DNA of 64,000 nt from Oceanobacillus sojae (GCF_007991515.1 NZ_BJYM01000009.1:124001-188000); one strand, 5' to 3'; numbered from the stretch's first letter, positions 1-8,661 are shown. Translations and numbers: made by a program. Notes: a model not told the origin generated them from the letters alone.

Positions 1-678
1 ATTTTAAGCCGGAAAGGATTACGGGATGGCGTTTTATATGAACATTTAGCAAAAGAGTCTGATTCCTCTCTCTATCCGAACGTTCTGGAAGAAAGTATAC
101 AAGAGCTTGTAAATGATTATGATCTGGATCGAAAACATATCCGGCATGTCCAGAATTTAACTGAGCAGGTGTTTGATTTTTGTAAAGAGAATGGGCTTAT
201 TCAATTAGACAAGCAGGACCGCAAACTGCTTAAAATGGCGAGTTTTTTATTTAATCTTGGCGAATATATTGATTCCGAATCAAGTCCTCAGCATACTTTC
301 TATCTCCTTGCCAACCGTACCATTGATGGTTTGGAGCATCGGGAACGTGTGAAGCTTGCACTTGTTGCATCTTTTAAAAACAAAACTGTTTTTAATCAAT
401 TCATCCAGCCATATAAGTCATGGTTTTTAAAAGACGAGCGGAGGAAGCTGTTGGAGCTGGGTTCTTTATTAAAATTCACCTACTGTCTGGATGCTACCAG
501 AAGGCAAATCGTAGACCGGATTGATTTTAAATTAAAGAAAAAGAACATTCTTATCCGAGTATATACAAAAGCAAATGCAATGCCGGAAGAATATCAGGCA
601 GAAAAGCAGAAAAAACATCTTGAAAAAGCCATTGGTAAAGATGTTGAATTAGAATTTATCGCAGATAGCCAAATGTAA
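1..678 (+). CDS. ppx: Exopolyphosphatase, Ppx/GppA family (C-terminal part; 5' end outside window)
   Basis: The reading frame is open from base 1, so the gene starts upstream of the window. Its first visible residues include SRKGLRDGVLYE, the conserved block at the end of the Ppx/GppA phosphatase domain. The remaining roughly 200 residues are helical, as expected for the C-terminal HD-like domain of long exopolyphosphatases. Ppx removes terminal phosphates from polyphosphate in the cytoplasm. Polyphosphate kinase follows 191 bases downstream on the same strand, so the breakdown and synthesis enzymes sit together. A start at GTG 169 would cut off the signature and is not the true start. Confidence 0.85.
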   Translation: MLSRKGLRDGVLYEHLAKESDSSLYPNVLEESIQELVNDYDLDRKHIRHVQNLTEQVFDFCKENGLIQLDKQDRKLLKMASFLFNLGEYIDSESSPQHTFYLLANRTIDGLEHRERVKLALVASFKNKTVFNQFIQPYKSWFLKDERRKLLELGSLLKFTYCLDATRRQIVDRIDFKLKKKNILIRVYTKANAMPEEYQAEKQKKHLEKAIGKDVELEFIADSQM

Positions 679-784
679 AATCTCTGCTGAGTGATGTTTC
701 ATTTTATTACTTTTACGAAATGGTTTATTTATCTATTTTTGTAAGGAGGTATGTACCCAATACACCTCCAGTAACCCAGGATTG

Positions 785-812
785 TTCACACAAATTTTAC
801 ACCACTTTAACA
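785..812 (+). promoter_or_regulatory. PhoP box (three direct repeats) upstream of ppk
   Basis: The sequence reads TTCACA-N5-TTTACA-N5-TTAACA, three hexamers spaced exactly 11 bases apart (785, 796, 807). This fits the Bacillus PhoP consensus TT(A/T/C)ACA with spacers of about five bases. A -10-like TATGAT follows at 833-838, and ppk starts at 870. I infer that ppk is induced by PhoPR under phosphate limitation. Confidence 0.75.
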
Positions 813-869
813 TACTTTATATAGAGAAAGCTTATGATATATATAGGACTATAAAAGGGATGGTGTTCT

Positions 870-2951
870 ATGGGTCAACATACAAAAACAGCCAGCTCAC
901 CTGCCTCTTACAATAACAGGGAGCTGAGCTGGCTCTCATTTAATAAACGCGTATTAGAAGAAGCAGCTGATTCAGGTAATCCATTACTCGAAAGGCTGCG
1001 GTTTTTATCTATCTTTTCATCAAATCTGGACGAATTCTTTATGGTTCGTGTAGCCGGGTTAAAGGATCAGGTAAAGGCAGGATTTAACCGTCCTGATGAC
1101 AAATCGAATTTGACCCCCAAGCAGCAGCTCTCTGCTATCGCATCCTTTAATCATAATCTGGTAGAACAGCAATACAGGCTGTATAAACAGTTACAGGAGC
1201 AATTAGAAGAAGAACAGATTCAACTTTTTCAAATGGGTGATTTGTCAGCAGAAGAAATATATTCTCTTGAGCAATATTTTGATGAGCAGGTTTATCCAAT
1301 TCTTACACCGATGGCAATCGATGCCTACCGCGCTTTTCCTATGCTGTTAAATAAATCTTTAAACCTTGCCATTCAATTAAAGGATGAATATGAACAAGAA
1401 CAGCTTCATAAAAAAACAGCTATTGTTCAGGTACCTGCTTTACTGGATCGCTTTATCCGGATTAATAACGAGCATCACCATTATGTTTTATTAGAAGATG
1501 TCATTCGTTATTTTATTCATAAGCTCTTTAAAGGATATCGTGTTATTTCAACAAGTACTTTCCGCATTACACGAAATGCAGATATGAATATCCATGAAGA
1601 CAGTGCACATGACTTATTGAAAGAAATTGAAAAAGAGCTGAAAAAGCGAAAATTCGGAGCTGCTGTCCGCCTTGAAATGAATAGTATGGAACAGGATCCG
1701 AATATTACCCCGTTTCTGCTTCATGAGCTGGAAATTCATGAAAAGGATCTGTACATTGTTGATGGACCACTTGATTTAACGTGCCTAAATGATTTCTATA
1801 ATCAAGTAAAGCATGACCATGAGCAGCTTATTTATGAAACCTTCATCCCGCAGCCTGCACAAGATATTCATGAGGACGAGACTGTATTCGAAGCAGTCAG
1901 AAAAAGAGATCTCTTTCTCCACCATCCTTACGAATCATTTGAGCCGATTGTTGATCTTATGCGGGAAGCTGCTGATGATCCAGATGTACTGGCAATTAAG
2001 CAGACGCTCTACCGTGTCAGTGGAGATTCTCCGATTATTGCCAGTTTAAAGCGAGCGGCTGAAAACGGAAAACAAGTAACTGTTCTGGTGGAATTAAAAG
2101 CGCGGTTTGATGAAGCAAATAATGTAGAATGGGCCAAGCAGTTGGAAATAGCCGGCTGTCATGTTATTTATGGAATGATTTCTTTGAAAACGCATAGTAA
2201 AATCACGTTAATTGTACGTAAACAGGATAATCGGATTGAACGTGTTGTCCATCTTGGGACTGGAAATTATAATGATCAAACCGCCAAATTCTATACCGAT
2301 ATGTCTTATTTAACTACAAAAAGAAAATTTGGGGTTGATGCGACAAATTTCTTTAATTATTTGAGCGGATATACGGAGAAGCCTGCTTTTCATCATCTTT
2401 CCATGGCGCCTTTTGATATCCGTAATGATTTATTAGAGTATATTGACCGGGAGATTAAGTTTCACAAGCAGTTTAATAATGGCCGGATTATTGCTAAAAT
2501 GAATTCTCTAACAGATAAATCCTTAATCAAAAAGCTTTACGAAGCTTCACAGGCTGGCGTTCAAGTTGATTTGATTGTCCGGGGGATATGCTGTCTGCGT
2601 CCCGGTATTCCAGATATAAGCGAAAACATTCGTGTAATCAGTATTGTCGGCCGCTTTTTGGAGCATAGCCGGATTTATTACTTCCACCATAATGGTGAAG
2701 TGAATATATTCTTATCCTCTGCAGATTTAATGACACGAAATATGGTTAAACGTGTGGAGCTCATGTTCCCAATCTTCGAAAGACGTATTAAGGAACGTAT
2801 TTCTTCTATTCTGGATTTGATGCTGCATGATTCCGTAAAAGCAAGGAAGCAGGCAAATGATGGGACGTATTCCTATGTTATCTCTAATGATAATAGTACG
2901 TTAAACAGCCAATTAAAGTTATTTGAACAGGCAATGGATGTTTTTGTGTAG
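870..2951 (+). CDS. ppk: Polyphosphate kinase (PPK1)
   Basis: PPK1 makes long-chain polyphosphate reversibly from ATP. The 693-residue length is normal for the family. The N-terminus carries YNNRELSWLSFNKRVLEEA, the usual opening of the N domain. The catalytic half has VHLGTGNYNDQTAKFYTD, the block holding the phosphorylated histidine, and the second histidine block GRFLEHSRIYYF near residue 595, followed by SSADLMTRNMVKRVE. The ATG is preceded by a modest purine-rich site (AAAAGGGATGG). It lies downstream of ppx with its own PhoP box, so it is probably transcribed separately from ppx when phosphate is scarce. A rho-independent terminator follows. No frameshift or missing catalytic block is seen. 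Confidence 0.96.
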   Translation: MGQHTKTASSPASYNNRELSWLSFNKRVLEEAADSGNPLLERLRFLSIFSSNLDEFFMVRVAGLKDQVKAGFNRPDDKSNLTPKQQLSAIASFNHNLVEQQYRLYKQLQEQLEEEQIQLFQMGDLSAEEIYSLEQYFDEQVYPILTPMAIDAYRAFPMLLNKSLNLAIQLKDEYEQEQLHKKTAIVQVPALLDRFIRINNEHHHYVLLEDVIRYFIHKLFKGYRVISTSTFRITRNADMNIHEDSAHDLLKEIEKELKKRKFGAAVRLEMNSMEQDPNITPFLLHELEIHEKDLYIVDGPLDLTCLNDFYNQVKHDHEQLIYETFIPQPAQDIHEDETVFEAVRKRDLFLHHPYESFEPIVDLMREAADDPDVLAIKQTLYRVSGDSPIIASLKRAAENGKQVTVLVELKARFDEANNVEWAKQLEIAGCHVIYGMISLKTHSKITLIVRKQDNRIERVVHLGTGNYNDQTAKFYTDMSYLTTKRKFGVDATNFFNYLSGYTEKPAFHHLSMAPFDIRNDLLEYIDREIKFHKQFNNGRIIAKMNSLTDKSLIKKLYEASQAGVQVDLIVRGICCLRPGIPDISENIRVISIVGRFLEHSRIYYFHHNGEVNIFLSSADLMTRNMVKRVELMFPIFERRIKERISSILDLMLHDSVKARKQANDGTYSYVISNDNSTLNSQLKLFEQAMDVFV

Positions 2952-2974
2952 AAATGCAAAAATGCAACGGCGTA

Positions 2975-3023
2975 ATAGAAAATCAAAGGCAGTTTAAAAC
3001 TAACCTTTGATTTTCTATTTTTA
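2975..3023 (+). terminator. Rho-independent terminator of ppk
   Basis: Arms ATAGAAAATCAAAGG (2975-2989) and its exact complement (3004-3018) form a 15-bp stem with a 14-base loop, followed by TTTTATT. It lies 24 bases after the ppk stop. Confidence 0.85.
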
Positions 3024-3041
3024 TTCCAGCCAAACATATTC

Positions 3042-3140
3042 CTAATGTCCCTGATTAAATTTTTCCATCCGATTCATTAACGCTTCTTCATTAAACTTCA
3101 TCTCAAGGTAATAAAGTTTATGCTGCAATACAAAAATCAT
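3042..3140 (-). CDS. Possible 32-residue ORF overlapping the end of the RpiR gene
   Basis: On the minus strand an ATG overlaps the RpiR stop codon in an ATGA arrangement and opens 32 codons, with composition (MKFNEEALMNRMEKFNQGH at its end) that looks like real protein. There is no clear separate ribosome binding site, so translation would depend on coupling. I do not recognise it. It could be a tiny coupled gene, the remnant of a longer one, or chance. Confidence 0.25.
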   Translation of the reverse strand: MIFVLQHKLYYLEMKFNEEALMNRMEKFNQGH

Positions 3141-3940
3141 TTGATAAAGTAATTAAATGTCGGTGTCTTTTTCCCTTTGTCCGCTACTCCTCGAATGATT
3201 TTGTCTATTATCGCATTAATAAGAGATAAACTGACGGGTCCTTTCTGTAACAGAGAGTCTCCAGAATGTGCGGTATGAACAGGAAGTGTTATATCTGCAA
3301 ATGGTACCGTCGGAGCAGCTAAAGAATCTGTAATGACAATCACTTTAATTCCTTTTCGCTGCGCATCTTTTGCTAATTGGATCGTGTCTACAGCATAGCG
3401 GTAGAAAGAAAAAACAATTAATGATGATTTTTTAGGTAAAAAATCCAGTACCCCTGCGTCACTTTCCGGTCGAAATAGACTGACGTTTCCTATAATGTAA
3501 TTTAAGTTAAAGTATAGCCAATGTGCATAGCTATAGGAATGATAATATCCTGCGATGACAATCTGTTCACTTTGTAAAATTGTATCGGCTACTTTTTCTA
3601 ATTGTCCCGCATCCAGCTGTTTATGCAGCCAACGGAGGTTCTCTATGTCTGCCTCCACAGAATCATGGAAAGTACTTTCAGCCGTTTCTTCTGCTGCTTG
3701 TGATAGATTTAAGAGCTCATTTCTTACTTCCTTCTGTAATTCAGCATAGCCTTTGTAGCCGAGAGCGTTACAGAACCGGAGCACCATCGTTTCACTGACA
3801 TTAATCATTTCTCCAACCTTTTTTGCCGGATGTGTCGCAAAGGCAATTGGTTCATTTAATAAATAATCAGCAACCTTTTGCAGCCCCTTTGTTAAATTGG
3901 GCCAATATGCTTTTATACGCTCTTGATATATAGTTTCCAT
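3137..3940 (-). CDS. RpiR/MurR-family transcriptional regulator
   Basis: The N-terminus forms the RpiR helix-turn-helix: KVADYLLNEPIAFATH, then KVGEMINVSETMVLRFCNALGYKGYAELQK. The C-terminal half is a sugar-isomerase (SIS) domain, with IVIAGYYHSYSYAHWLYFNL and the SLIVFSFYRYAVDTIQLAKDA segment where effectors usually bind. The length of 267 residues fits the family. I chose ATG at 3940 because GAGGGATGG lies just before it; a TTG at 3967 in the same frame has no ribosome binding site. The gene is divergent from the racemase gene, with an inverted repeat in the shared promoter, so it probably controls that gene and itself. The effector is unknown. Confidence 0.85.
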   Translation of the reverse strand: METIYQERIKAYWPNLTKGLQKVADYLLNEPIAFATHPAKKVGEMINVSETMVLRFCNALGYKGYAELQKEVRNELLNLSQAAEETAESTFHDSVEADIENLRWLHKQLDAGQLEKVADTILQSEQIVIAGYYHSYSYAHWLYFNLNYIIGNVSLFRPESDAGVLDFLPKKSSLIVFSFYRYAVDTIQLAKDAQRKGIKVIVITDSLAAPTVPFADITLPVHTAHSGDSLLQKGPVSLSLINAIIDKIIRGVADKGKKTPTFNYFIK

Positions 3941-3953
3941 TCCATCCCTCTTT

Positions 3954-4006
3954 TGAAGTCTAAACAATTATTTTATATTGCTATAAAGTATAGACTTCAT
4001 TATAAT
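3954..4006 (+). promoter_or_regulatory. Sigma-A promoter of the racemase gene with inverted-repeat operator
   Basis: A near-consensus promoter reads TTGCTA (3978-3983), a 17-base spacer, and TATAAT (4001-4006). A 9-bp inverted repeat has arms TGAAGTCTA (3954-3962) and TAGACTTCA (3991-3999), so the right arm sits inside the promoter spacer and the left arm lies just upstream of the RpiR start. Binding there could block RNA polymerase. The assignment to the adjacent RpiR protein is an inference. Confidence 0.55.
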
Positions 4007-4106
4007 AGAATGCAATGTATGAATATACACGATAATGAAATAAGAATCAGTTATTATATTATTTAAGAGGTAATTTACTAGCAGTTACCAAAAAGGAGTT
4101 CTTCTC

Positions 4107-5216
4107 ATGAAAATAATAGAAATTACAATGCACCGCATGAATATGCGAATGAAAAATCCATTTACAACAAGCTTTGGAACAGAACAGGATCGTGAATTTA
4201 TTATTTTGGAAGCAAAGGATGAAGATGGAACTATTGGCTGGGGCGAGTGTGTCACATCCGAGTCCCCTCTTTATATTGAAGAATTTACAAAAGCTGCCTG
4301 GGTTATGCTGGAGGAATACTTAATTCCCCTTACACTGGGGCGTGAATTTAGCCATCCGGATGAGCTTACTGATTTATTCGAACCCTTCAAGCGCAATAAT
4401 TTGGCAAAAGCAGCTATCGATGCCGCAGCCTGGGATATTTATGCCAAACAGCAAGGTATTTCCCTGGCACAGGCAATCGGCGGTTGCAGAACTGATATCG
4501 AGGTTGGAGTCAGCCTTGGGATTGAGGATGATATAGAAAAGCTTCTTAACAATATCAAAGAGAAAACAGAGGAAGGCTATAAGCGGATAAAAGTAAAAAT
4601 TAAGCCCGGTAAAGATGTCGAGGTTGTTGAACAAATCCGCAAGCAATTTCCTGATATTCCGCTGATGGTTGATGCTAACTCAGCTTACACACTCGACGAT
4701 ATGGAAACACTGAAAAAACTGGATCCATTTAACCTTATGATGATTGAACAGCCTTTAACAGCCGGCGATTTAATTGACCATGCCGAGCTGCAAAAGCATA
4801 TTAAAACACCAATTTGCCTGGATGAAAGCATTCATTCCTATGATGATGCAAGACAGGCGATTCAACTCGGCAGCGGAAAGATTATTAATATGAAGGTCGG
4901 CCGCGTCGGTGGAATTACAACAATGAAACGAATTCATGAACTATGTAAAGAAGCGAATGTACCAATGTGGTGTGGAGGTATGCTTGAATCCGGTGTAGGA
5001 CGTGCACATAATATCGCAGTTACCTCGCTTTCTACATTCACACTGCCTGGAGATACTGCCGCTTCTTCCCGTTATTGGGAGGAGGATATTATCGATCCTG
5101 AGGTATATGTCAAAGATGGAATCGTACAGGTCCCTGCTTCCCCTGGAATCGGATATGAAGTTAACCGTGAAAAATTAGCAAAATACACTGTGGAGAAAAA
5201 AACCTTTAAGCAATAA
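4107..5216 (+). CDS. Enolase-superfamily N-acylamino acid racemase / o-succinylbenzoate synthase-like enzyme
   Basis: The protein has 369 residues, the size of the NSAR/OSBS (MenC type 2) family. It shows the muconate-lactonising N-terminal capping domain and a barrel with KVKIKPG (catalytic lysine pair near 165), MVDANSAY, MIEQPL, CLDESI (the three metal ligands D, E, D) and NMKVGRVGG (second catalytic lysine near 265). All catalytic residues are present. The start has AAAAGGAG eight bases upstream. There are no other menaquinone genes nearby. The neighbours are an RpiR regulator and a cystine symporter, which suggests racemisation or epimerisation of an N-acylated amino acid or dipeptide rather than menaquinone synthesis. 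Substrate cannot be read from sequence. Confidence 0.8.
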   Translation: MKIIEITMHRMNMRMKNPFTTSFGTEQDREFIILEAKDEDGTIGWGECVTSESPLYIEEFTKAAWVMLEEYLIPLTLGREFSHPDELTDLFEPFKRNNLAKAAIDAAAWDIYAKQQGISLAQAIGGCRTDIEVGVSLGIEDDIEKLLNNIKEKTEEGYKRIKVKIKPGKDVEVVEQIRKQFPDIPLMVDANSAYTLDDMETLKKLDPFNLMMIEQPLTAGDLIDHAELQKHIKTPICLDESIHSYDDARQAIQLGSGKIINMKVGRVGGITTMKRIHELCKEANVPMWCGGMLESGVGRAHNIAVTSLSTFTLPGDTAASSRYWEEDIIDPEVYVKDGIVQVPASPGIGYEVNREKLAKYTVEKKTFKQ

Positions 5217-5228
5217 AAACCAATAAAA

Positions 5229-5294
5229 GATGAGCTGTAAAAGATGTTTATCCCTTTTGAAAAGGAAAAATTATCTCACAGCTCTTCTTTTTTT
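5229..5294 (+). terminator. Terminator after the racemase gene
   Basis: GAGCTGT (5232-5238) pairs with ACAGCTC (5278-5284); the inner stem pairs AGAT/ATCT and TTTxTCC/GGAxAAA. A run of T follows (5287-5293). It separates the racemase gene from tcyP, which therefore probably has its own promoter. Confidence 0.7.
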
Positions 5295-5489
5295 GTCTTC
5301 GTTTAAATGTTATTTTAAAAATAGTACATATTAAATACATAAGAGTTTTATGCAAAGGAATAAAAACTAACTGACTCCTGTAAATCGGCAATAGAAATAG
5401 TCAATATCCCATTATCTGCATATGATTAAAAAATAAGTAAAATATTGAAGCAACTAACTTGAAATCATAATTGAATCAATGTATAGTTT

Positions 5490-5513
5490 AATCCGTATTA
5501 TTTTCATTGGATT
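5490..5513 (+). promoter_or_regulatory. Possible CymR-type operator upstream of tcyP
   Basis: The inverted repeat AATCC-N14-GGATT, in the context TAATCC...TTGGATTTA, lies 35-58 bases before the tcyP start. It resembles the sites used by the cysteine regulator CymR on tcyP in Bacillus subtilis, but I recall that consensus only approximately. No T-box or S-box leader is visible in the 250-base upstream region. Confidence 0.3.
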
Positions 5514-5547
5514 TATTGGAAACATTTAATAAGGAGGATAACACCAA

Positions 5548-6942
5548 ATGGATACTTGGTTTATAGTTTTAAATATTATTGTTTTACTTGCATTAATTGG
5601 TTTATTAATCTATATGCAGAAAAAACATGTCTCGTTTGCAAAGCGTGTATTTACAGGGATGGGGCTTGGAATTGTTTTAGGAGCTCTTTTTCAGGTTATT
5701 TATGGCGAAGGCTCAGATATTCTCACAGGAACTCTTGATTGGTACGGCATTGTAGGGAGCGGTTATATTCGTTTCTTAATGCTGATTGTTGTTCCATTAG
5801 TTATGGTTTCGATTATTCGTGCCATTATTAATCTAAAGGAAACAAAACAGCTCGGGAAAATGGCCGGCTGGGTAATTGGTGTACTTATTTCTACAACACT
5901 TGTTGCAGCAACACTTGGGGTTATAACCTCTCTTGTCTTCGATTTGAATGCAGAACAAATCGAAGCAGGTCATGAAGAAACAGAACGTGGTGCTACAATG
6001 GAGGAAAATTTTGAATCCATGGAAGAAGAAACGACACCACAGCGAATTATTAACTTTATTCCAAATAATATTTTCTTAGATATGACTGGGGAACGTTCGA
6101 CATCTGTTATTGCAGTAGTTATTTTCTCTGTCCTTGTCGGAATAGCAACCCTTGGAGTAAGCAGAAAGCAGCCGGAGCAGGCTGAACGTTTTACAAAAAT
6201 GGTTAATGCCGTATTTGCAATTGTAATGCGGCTTGTAACACTCATTTTACGTTTAACTCCGTTTGGAGTATTAGCATTGATGACGAACATGGTTGCAACG
6301 ACAAACTTTGCAGGTATTGTACAGCTTGGTAAATTTGTAATTGCATCCTACGCAGCAATGATTGTGATGGTTCTTATCCACATGCTTATTATTAGCGGAT
6401 TCAGATTAAACCCTGTTACTTTTATGAAAAAAGTATTTCCGGTATTGGGATTCGCTTTTACGTCCCGTTCCAGTGCAGGTGCCATTCCTTTGAACGTCAC
6501 TGCACAAAAAGAAGCTTTAGGTGTAGATGATGGGGCTGCCAATATGTCAGCATCCTTTGGAGCAACAATGGGGCAAAATGCATGTGCAGGTATTTATCCT
6601 GCGATGCTTGCTGTTATGATTGCACCAACTGTTGGCATTGATCCAACCTCTCTTGACTTTATTGTACAGCTTGTATTAATTACAGCTATCAGCTCATTTG
6701 GTGTCGCCGGTGTCGGTGGCGGAGCAACATTTGCAGCGATTATCGTTCTGTCCTCTATGGGACTTCCAATCGCTCTGGCCGGTTTGCTTATTACTGTTGA
6801 GCCGCTCATTGATATGGGCCGTACAGCTGTCAATGTTAATGGCAGCATGGTCTCAGGTACTGTAACTTCCAAAGTGCTCGGAAACCTGGATGAAACGAAA
6901 TTTAATGATAAAAATGCGGTTGTTGAAAATACCGGCATTTAA
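5548..6942 (+). CDS. tcyP: L-cystine uptake symporter TcyP
   Basis: The 464-residue protein belongs to the dicarboxylate/amino acid:cation symporter family and matches TcyP closely: LLIYMQKKHVSFAKRVFTGMGLGI at the N-terminus, the ion and substrate region FAFTSRSSAGAIPLN, MGQNACAGIYPAMLA, and VEPLIDMGRTAVNVNGSM near the end. About eight membrane helices and two re-entrant loops are expected. It imports cystine, the oxidised form of cysteine, across the cell membrane. The ATG follows AAGGAGG at good spacing. It lies downstream of the racemase gene after a terminator. A possible CymR operator precedes it, and a strong terminator follows. Confidence 0.93.
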   Translation: MDTWFIVLNIIVLLALIGLLIYMQKKHVSFAKRVFTGMGLGIVLGALFQVIYGEGSDILTGTLDWYGIVGSGYIRFLMLIVVPLVMVSIIRAIINLKETKQLGKMAGWVIGVLISTTLVAATLGVITSLVFDLNAEQIEAGHEETERGATMEENFESMEEETTPQRIINFIPNNIFLDMTGERSTSVIAVVIFSVLVGIATLGVSRKQPEQAERFTKMVNAVFAIVMRLVTLILRLTPFGVLALMTNMVATTNFAGIVQLGKFVIASYAAMIVMVLIHMLIISGFRLNPVTFMKKVFPVLGFAFTSRSSAGAIPLNVTAQKEALGVDDGAANMSASFGATMGQNACAGIYPAMLAVMIAPTVGIDPTSLDFIVQLVLITAISSFGVAGVGGGATFAAIIVLSSMGLPIALAGLLITVEPLIDMGRTAVNVNGSMVSGTVTSKVLGNLDETKFNDKNAVVENTGI

Positions 6943-6954
6943 ATTTTTCAATAT

Positions 6955-7000
6955 AAATAGCAGCTATCTCCAGGAATTATAGAGATAGCTGCTATTTTTT
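6955..7000. terminator. Probable bidirectional terminator between tcyP and the SDR gene
   Basis: A perfect 16-bp stem has arms AAATAGCAGCTATCTC (6955-6970) and its complement (6982-6997), followed by a T run. The two flanking genes are convergent; the minus-strand side has a T-rich tail in AAATTTTT (6941-6948). Confidence 0.85.
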
Positions 7001-7015
7001 TATTATGTGATTATG

Positions 7016-7780
7016 CTAGTCTGCCTGCATTCCTCCGTCCACATTATATAGTGCTCCATGTACAAACGAAGCTTCATCAGATGCCAGAAAACGTACGATT
7101 TGCGCAACCTCCTCAGGTGTACCGAACCTTCCAACTGGAATCCCCTGCTTAATGGCTTCTCCTGATTTCTCCGGCTCTCCAGGTGTTAAATTATTTTGAA
7201 TATCAGCAAGCATCTGTGTATCAATTGCTGCAGGTGCTACCGCGTTTACACGAATTCCTGCCGGAGCAGCTTCCAATGCCGCGGTCTTTGTTATGCCTGC
7301 AACAGCATGTTTGGAAGCTATATAGCCCACCATTCCTGCAGAACCGATATATGCAGCGTTTGATGCTGTATTAATAATACGTCCATGCCCCTGTTCTTTC
7401 ATTTGCGCAAGAACATGTTTCAGTCCCAAAAATACACCTGTTACATTAATAGACATAATCTGTTCAAAAGCGTCCTTCTCTAAATCTGTAATTTCTGCAA
7501 CAGGTCCATTTATTCCTGCATTATTAAAGAAAACATCAATTCTTCCAAAATGACTAACCGTTTCCTGGACATAATTTTTCACATCGGATTCATTCGTTAC
7601 ATCCGCTTGAATAATAGCAACATTTTCCGGATTTGATGTGAGGGATTGCATTGCCTTCTCTAAGGATGATTCGTTAATATCAACTAGAACAACTTTGGCA
7701 CCTTGATCCAAAAACAATTTTGCAGTTGCTTGACCAATTCCTCCTGCCCCGCCAGTTATCAGCACAACCTTATCCTGCAT
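7016..7780 (-). CDS. Short-chain dehydrogenase/reductase (SDR)
   Basis: This is a classical SDR of about 254 residues. The N-terminal TGGAGGIG is the nucleotide-binding motif; ADV, NNAG, a serine in IINTASNAAYIGSAG and the catalytic YIASK follow in order, and VDGGM closes the protein. It would act as an NAD(P)-dependent cytoplasmic oxidoreductase; the acidic residue after the second strand (VLVDIN) favours NAD. Of two near-adjacent ATG codons I chose the second (7780), since AGGAG lies eight bases before it and only two before the first. It is a single gene, convergent with tcyP. The substrate is unknown; the 3-oxoacyl-ACP reductase and glucose dehydrogenase groups both look similar. Confidence 0.85.
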   Translation of the reverse strand: MQDKVVLITGGAGGIGQATAKLFLDQGAKVVLVDINESSLEKAMQSLTSNPENVAIIQADVTNESDVKNYVQETVSHFGRIDVFFNNAGINGPVAEITDLEKDAFEQIMSINVTGVFLGLKHVLAQMKEQGHGRIINTASNAAYIGSAGMVGYIASKHAVAGITKTAALEAAPAGIRVNAVAPAAIDTQMLADIQNNLTPGEPEKSGEAIKQGIPVGRFGTPEEVAQIVRFLASDEASFVHGALYNVDGGMQAD

Positions 7781-7881
7781 TAACATCTCTCCTCATTTTT
7801 TTATACATTTCATCTTCTATTTTATGATAGCGCTTCCATAAACACAAATAATCCGTTCAGCTAATTACATGTACGAAGTAA

Positions 7882-8244
7882 TCAGCTAAATAAATGCACC
7901 ATTGTTATCCCGATCCATACCGCTACAATACTTAATATGACAGATGTTATAACATATCGAAAAGCAATTTGCCACTGCTTATCCATCAGCAAATCAATAA
8001 CTTCCTTCCCAAATGTAGAAAATGTTGTATACCCGCCGCAAAAGCCTACTCCTAAAAGAAGCCAAAGCTGTGAGGATAAATCAAGACCATATAAAATACC
8101 CAACAAAAATGAACCTGTCATATTAATTAGCCAGGTTGCAACAGGGAAGATGATTCTTTTTTCAGCCTTTAACGGCTTTATATATTCACTAATTATGTAC
8201 CGTAATAATGCGCCAATTGCACCGCCGAGACCTACTAAAATCAC
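7882..8244 (-). CDS. crcB: Fluoride channel subunit CrcB/Fluc (second gene of pair)
   Basis: This small membrane protein has 120 residues and four predicted helices. It carries the Fluc signatures GGAIGALLRYIISE near the N-terminus, the N in WLINMTGSFLLGIL, and GGYTTFSTF in helix 3. Fluc proteins are dual-topology dimers that export fluoride passively. The GTG start follows AAGGAG, ten bases away. It is 24 bases downstream of a second crcB gene, so the channel is probably a heterodimer with one subunit in each orientation. A weak hairpin (7859-7887) overlaps its stop codon. Confidence 0.9.
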   Translation of the reverse strand: MILVGLGGAIGALLRYIISEYIKPLKAEKRIIFPVATWLINMTGSFLLGILYGLDLSSQLWLLLGVGFCGGYTTFSTFGKEVIDLLMDKQWQIAFRYVITSVILSIVAVWIGITMVHLFS

Positions 8245-8268
8245 AGGGACAACGCTCCTTTATATTTT

Positions 8269-8661
8269 TTATATTTCTTCCTTAAATTTTCGGGTCTTCC
8301 TTAACTGGGAATAAACAGCTCTTGCTGCCCAGACACCTGCCCCTGCAAAAGCAATTCCCACAGCCAGACTTATTCCAATATAAAGAAGAGCCATTGGCAG
8401 ATTAAGAAGCAGCACATCTAATGCAAAGGTAGAAAACGTCGTAAAAGCTCCCAAAAAACCAGTGCCAAATGTCAATGCCCATACTTGACGGTCCTGTCTG
8501 GAAAGTGAAACAAGTGTAAGCAGAAATCCTAAAAAGAAGCAGCCTATAATATTTACCGCAGCAGTAGCTAAGGGAAATGGCTGCTCACCAAACCACAGAC
8601 CGATTTCATAGCGGGCCATCGCTCCAAAAAAAGCGCCAACCATTACAAATAGACAATTCAC
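8269..8661 (-). CDS. crcB: Fluoride channel subunit CrcB/Fluc (first gene of pair)
   Basis: This 130-residue paralogue shows the same helix motifs: GAFFGAMARYEIG, TAAVNIIGCFFLGFLL and GAFTTFSTFALD. The charged tail RKTRKFKEEI is longer than in the partner. It likely starts at GTG 8661 with AGGTGAT upstream. It is transcribed first in a two-gene unit with the other crcB. I found no fluoride (crcB-motif) riboswitch in the 170 bases upstream, only palindromes that do not match that fold. Confidence 0.88.
   Translation of the reverse strand: MNCLFVMVGAFFGAMARYEIGLWFGEQPFPLATAAVNIIGCFFLGFLLTLVSLSRQDRQVWALTFGTGFLGAFTTFSTFALDVLLLNLPMALLYIGISLAVGIAFAGAGVWAARAVYSQLRKTRKFKEEI

Noticed and set aside
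169-678. A complete 169-residue gene starting at GTG 169
   Set aside because: The frame is open from base 1 and the Ppx/GppA signature lies upstream of that GTG.
5295-5547. T-box or S-box leader in front of tcyP
   Set aside because: No AGGGTGG-type T-box sequence, S-box core or terminator was seen in the 250 bases before the gene.
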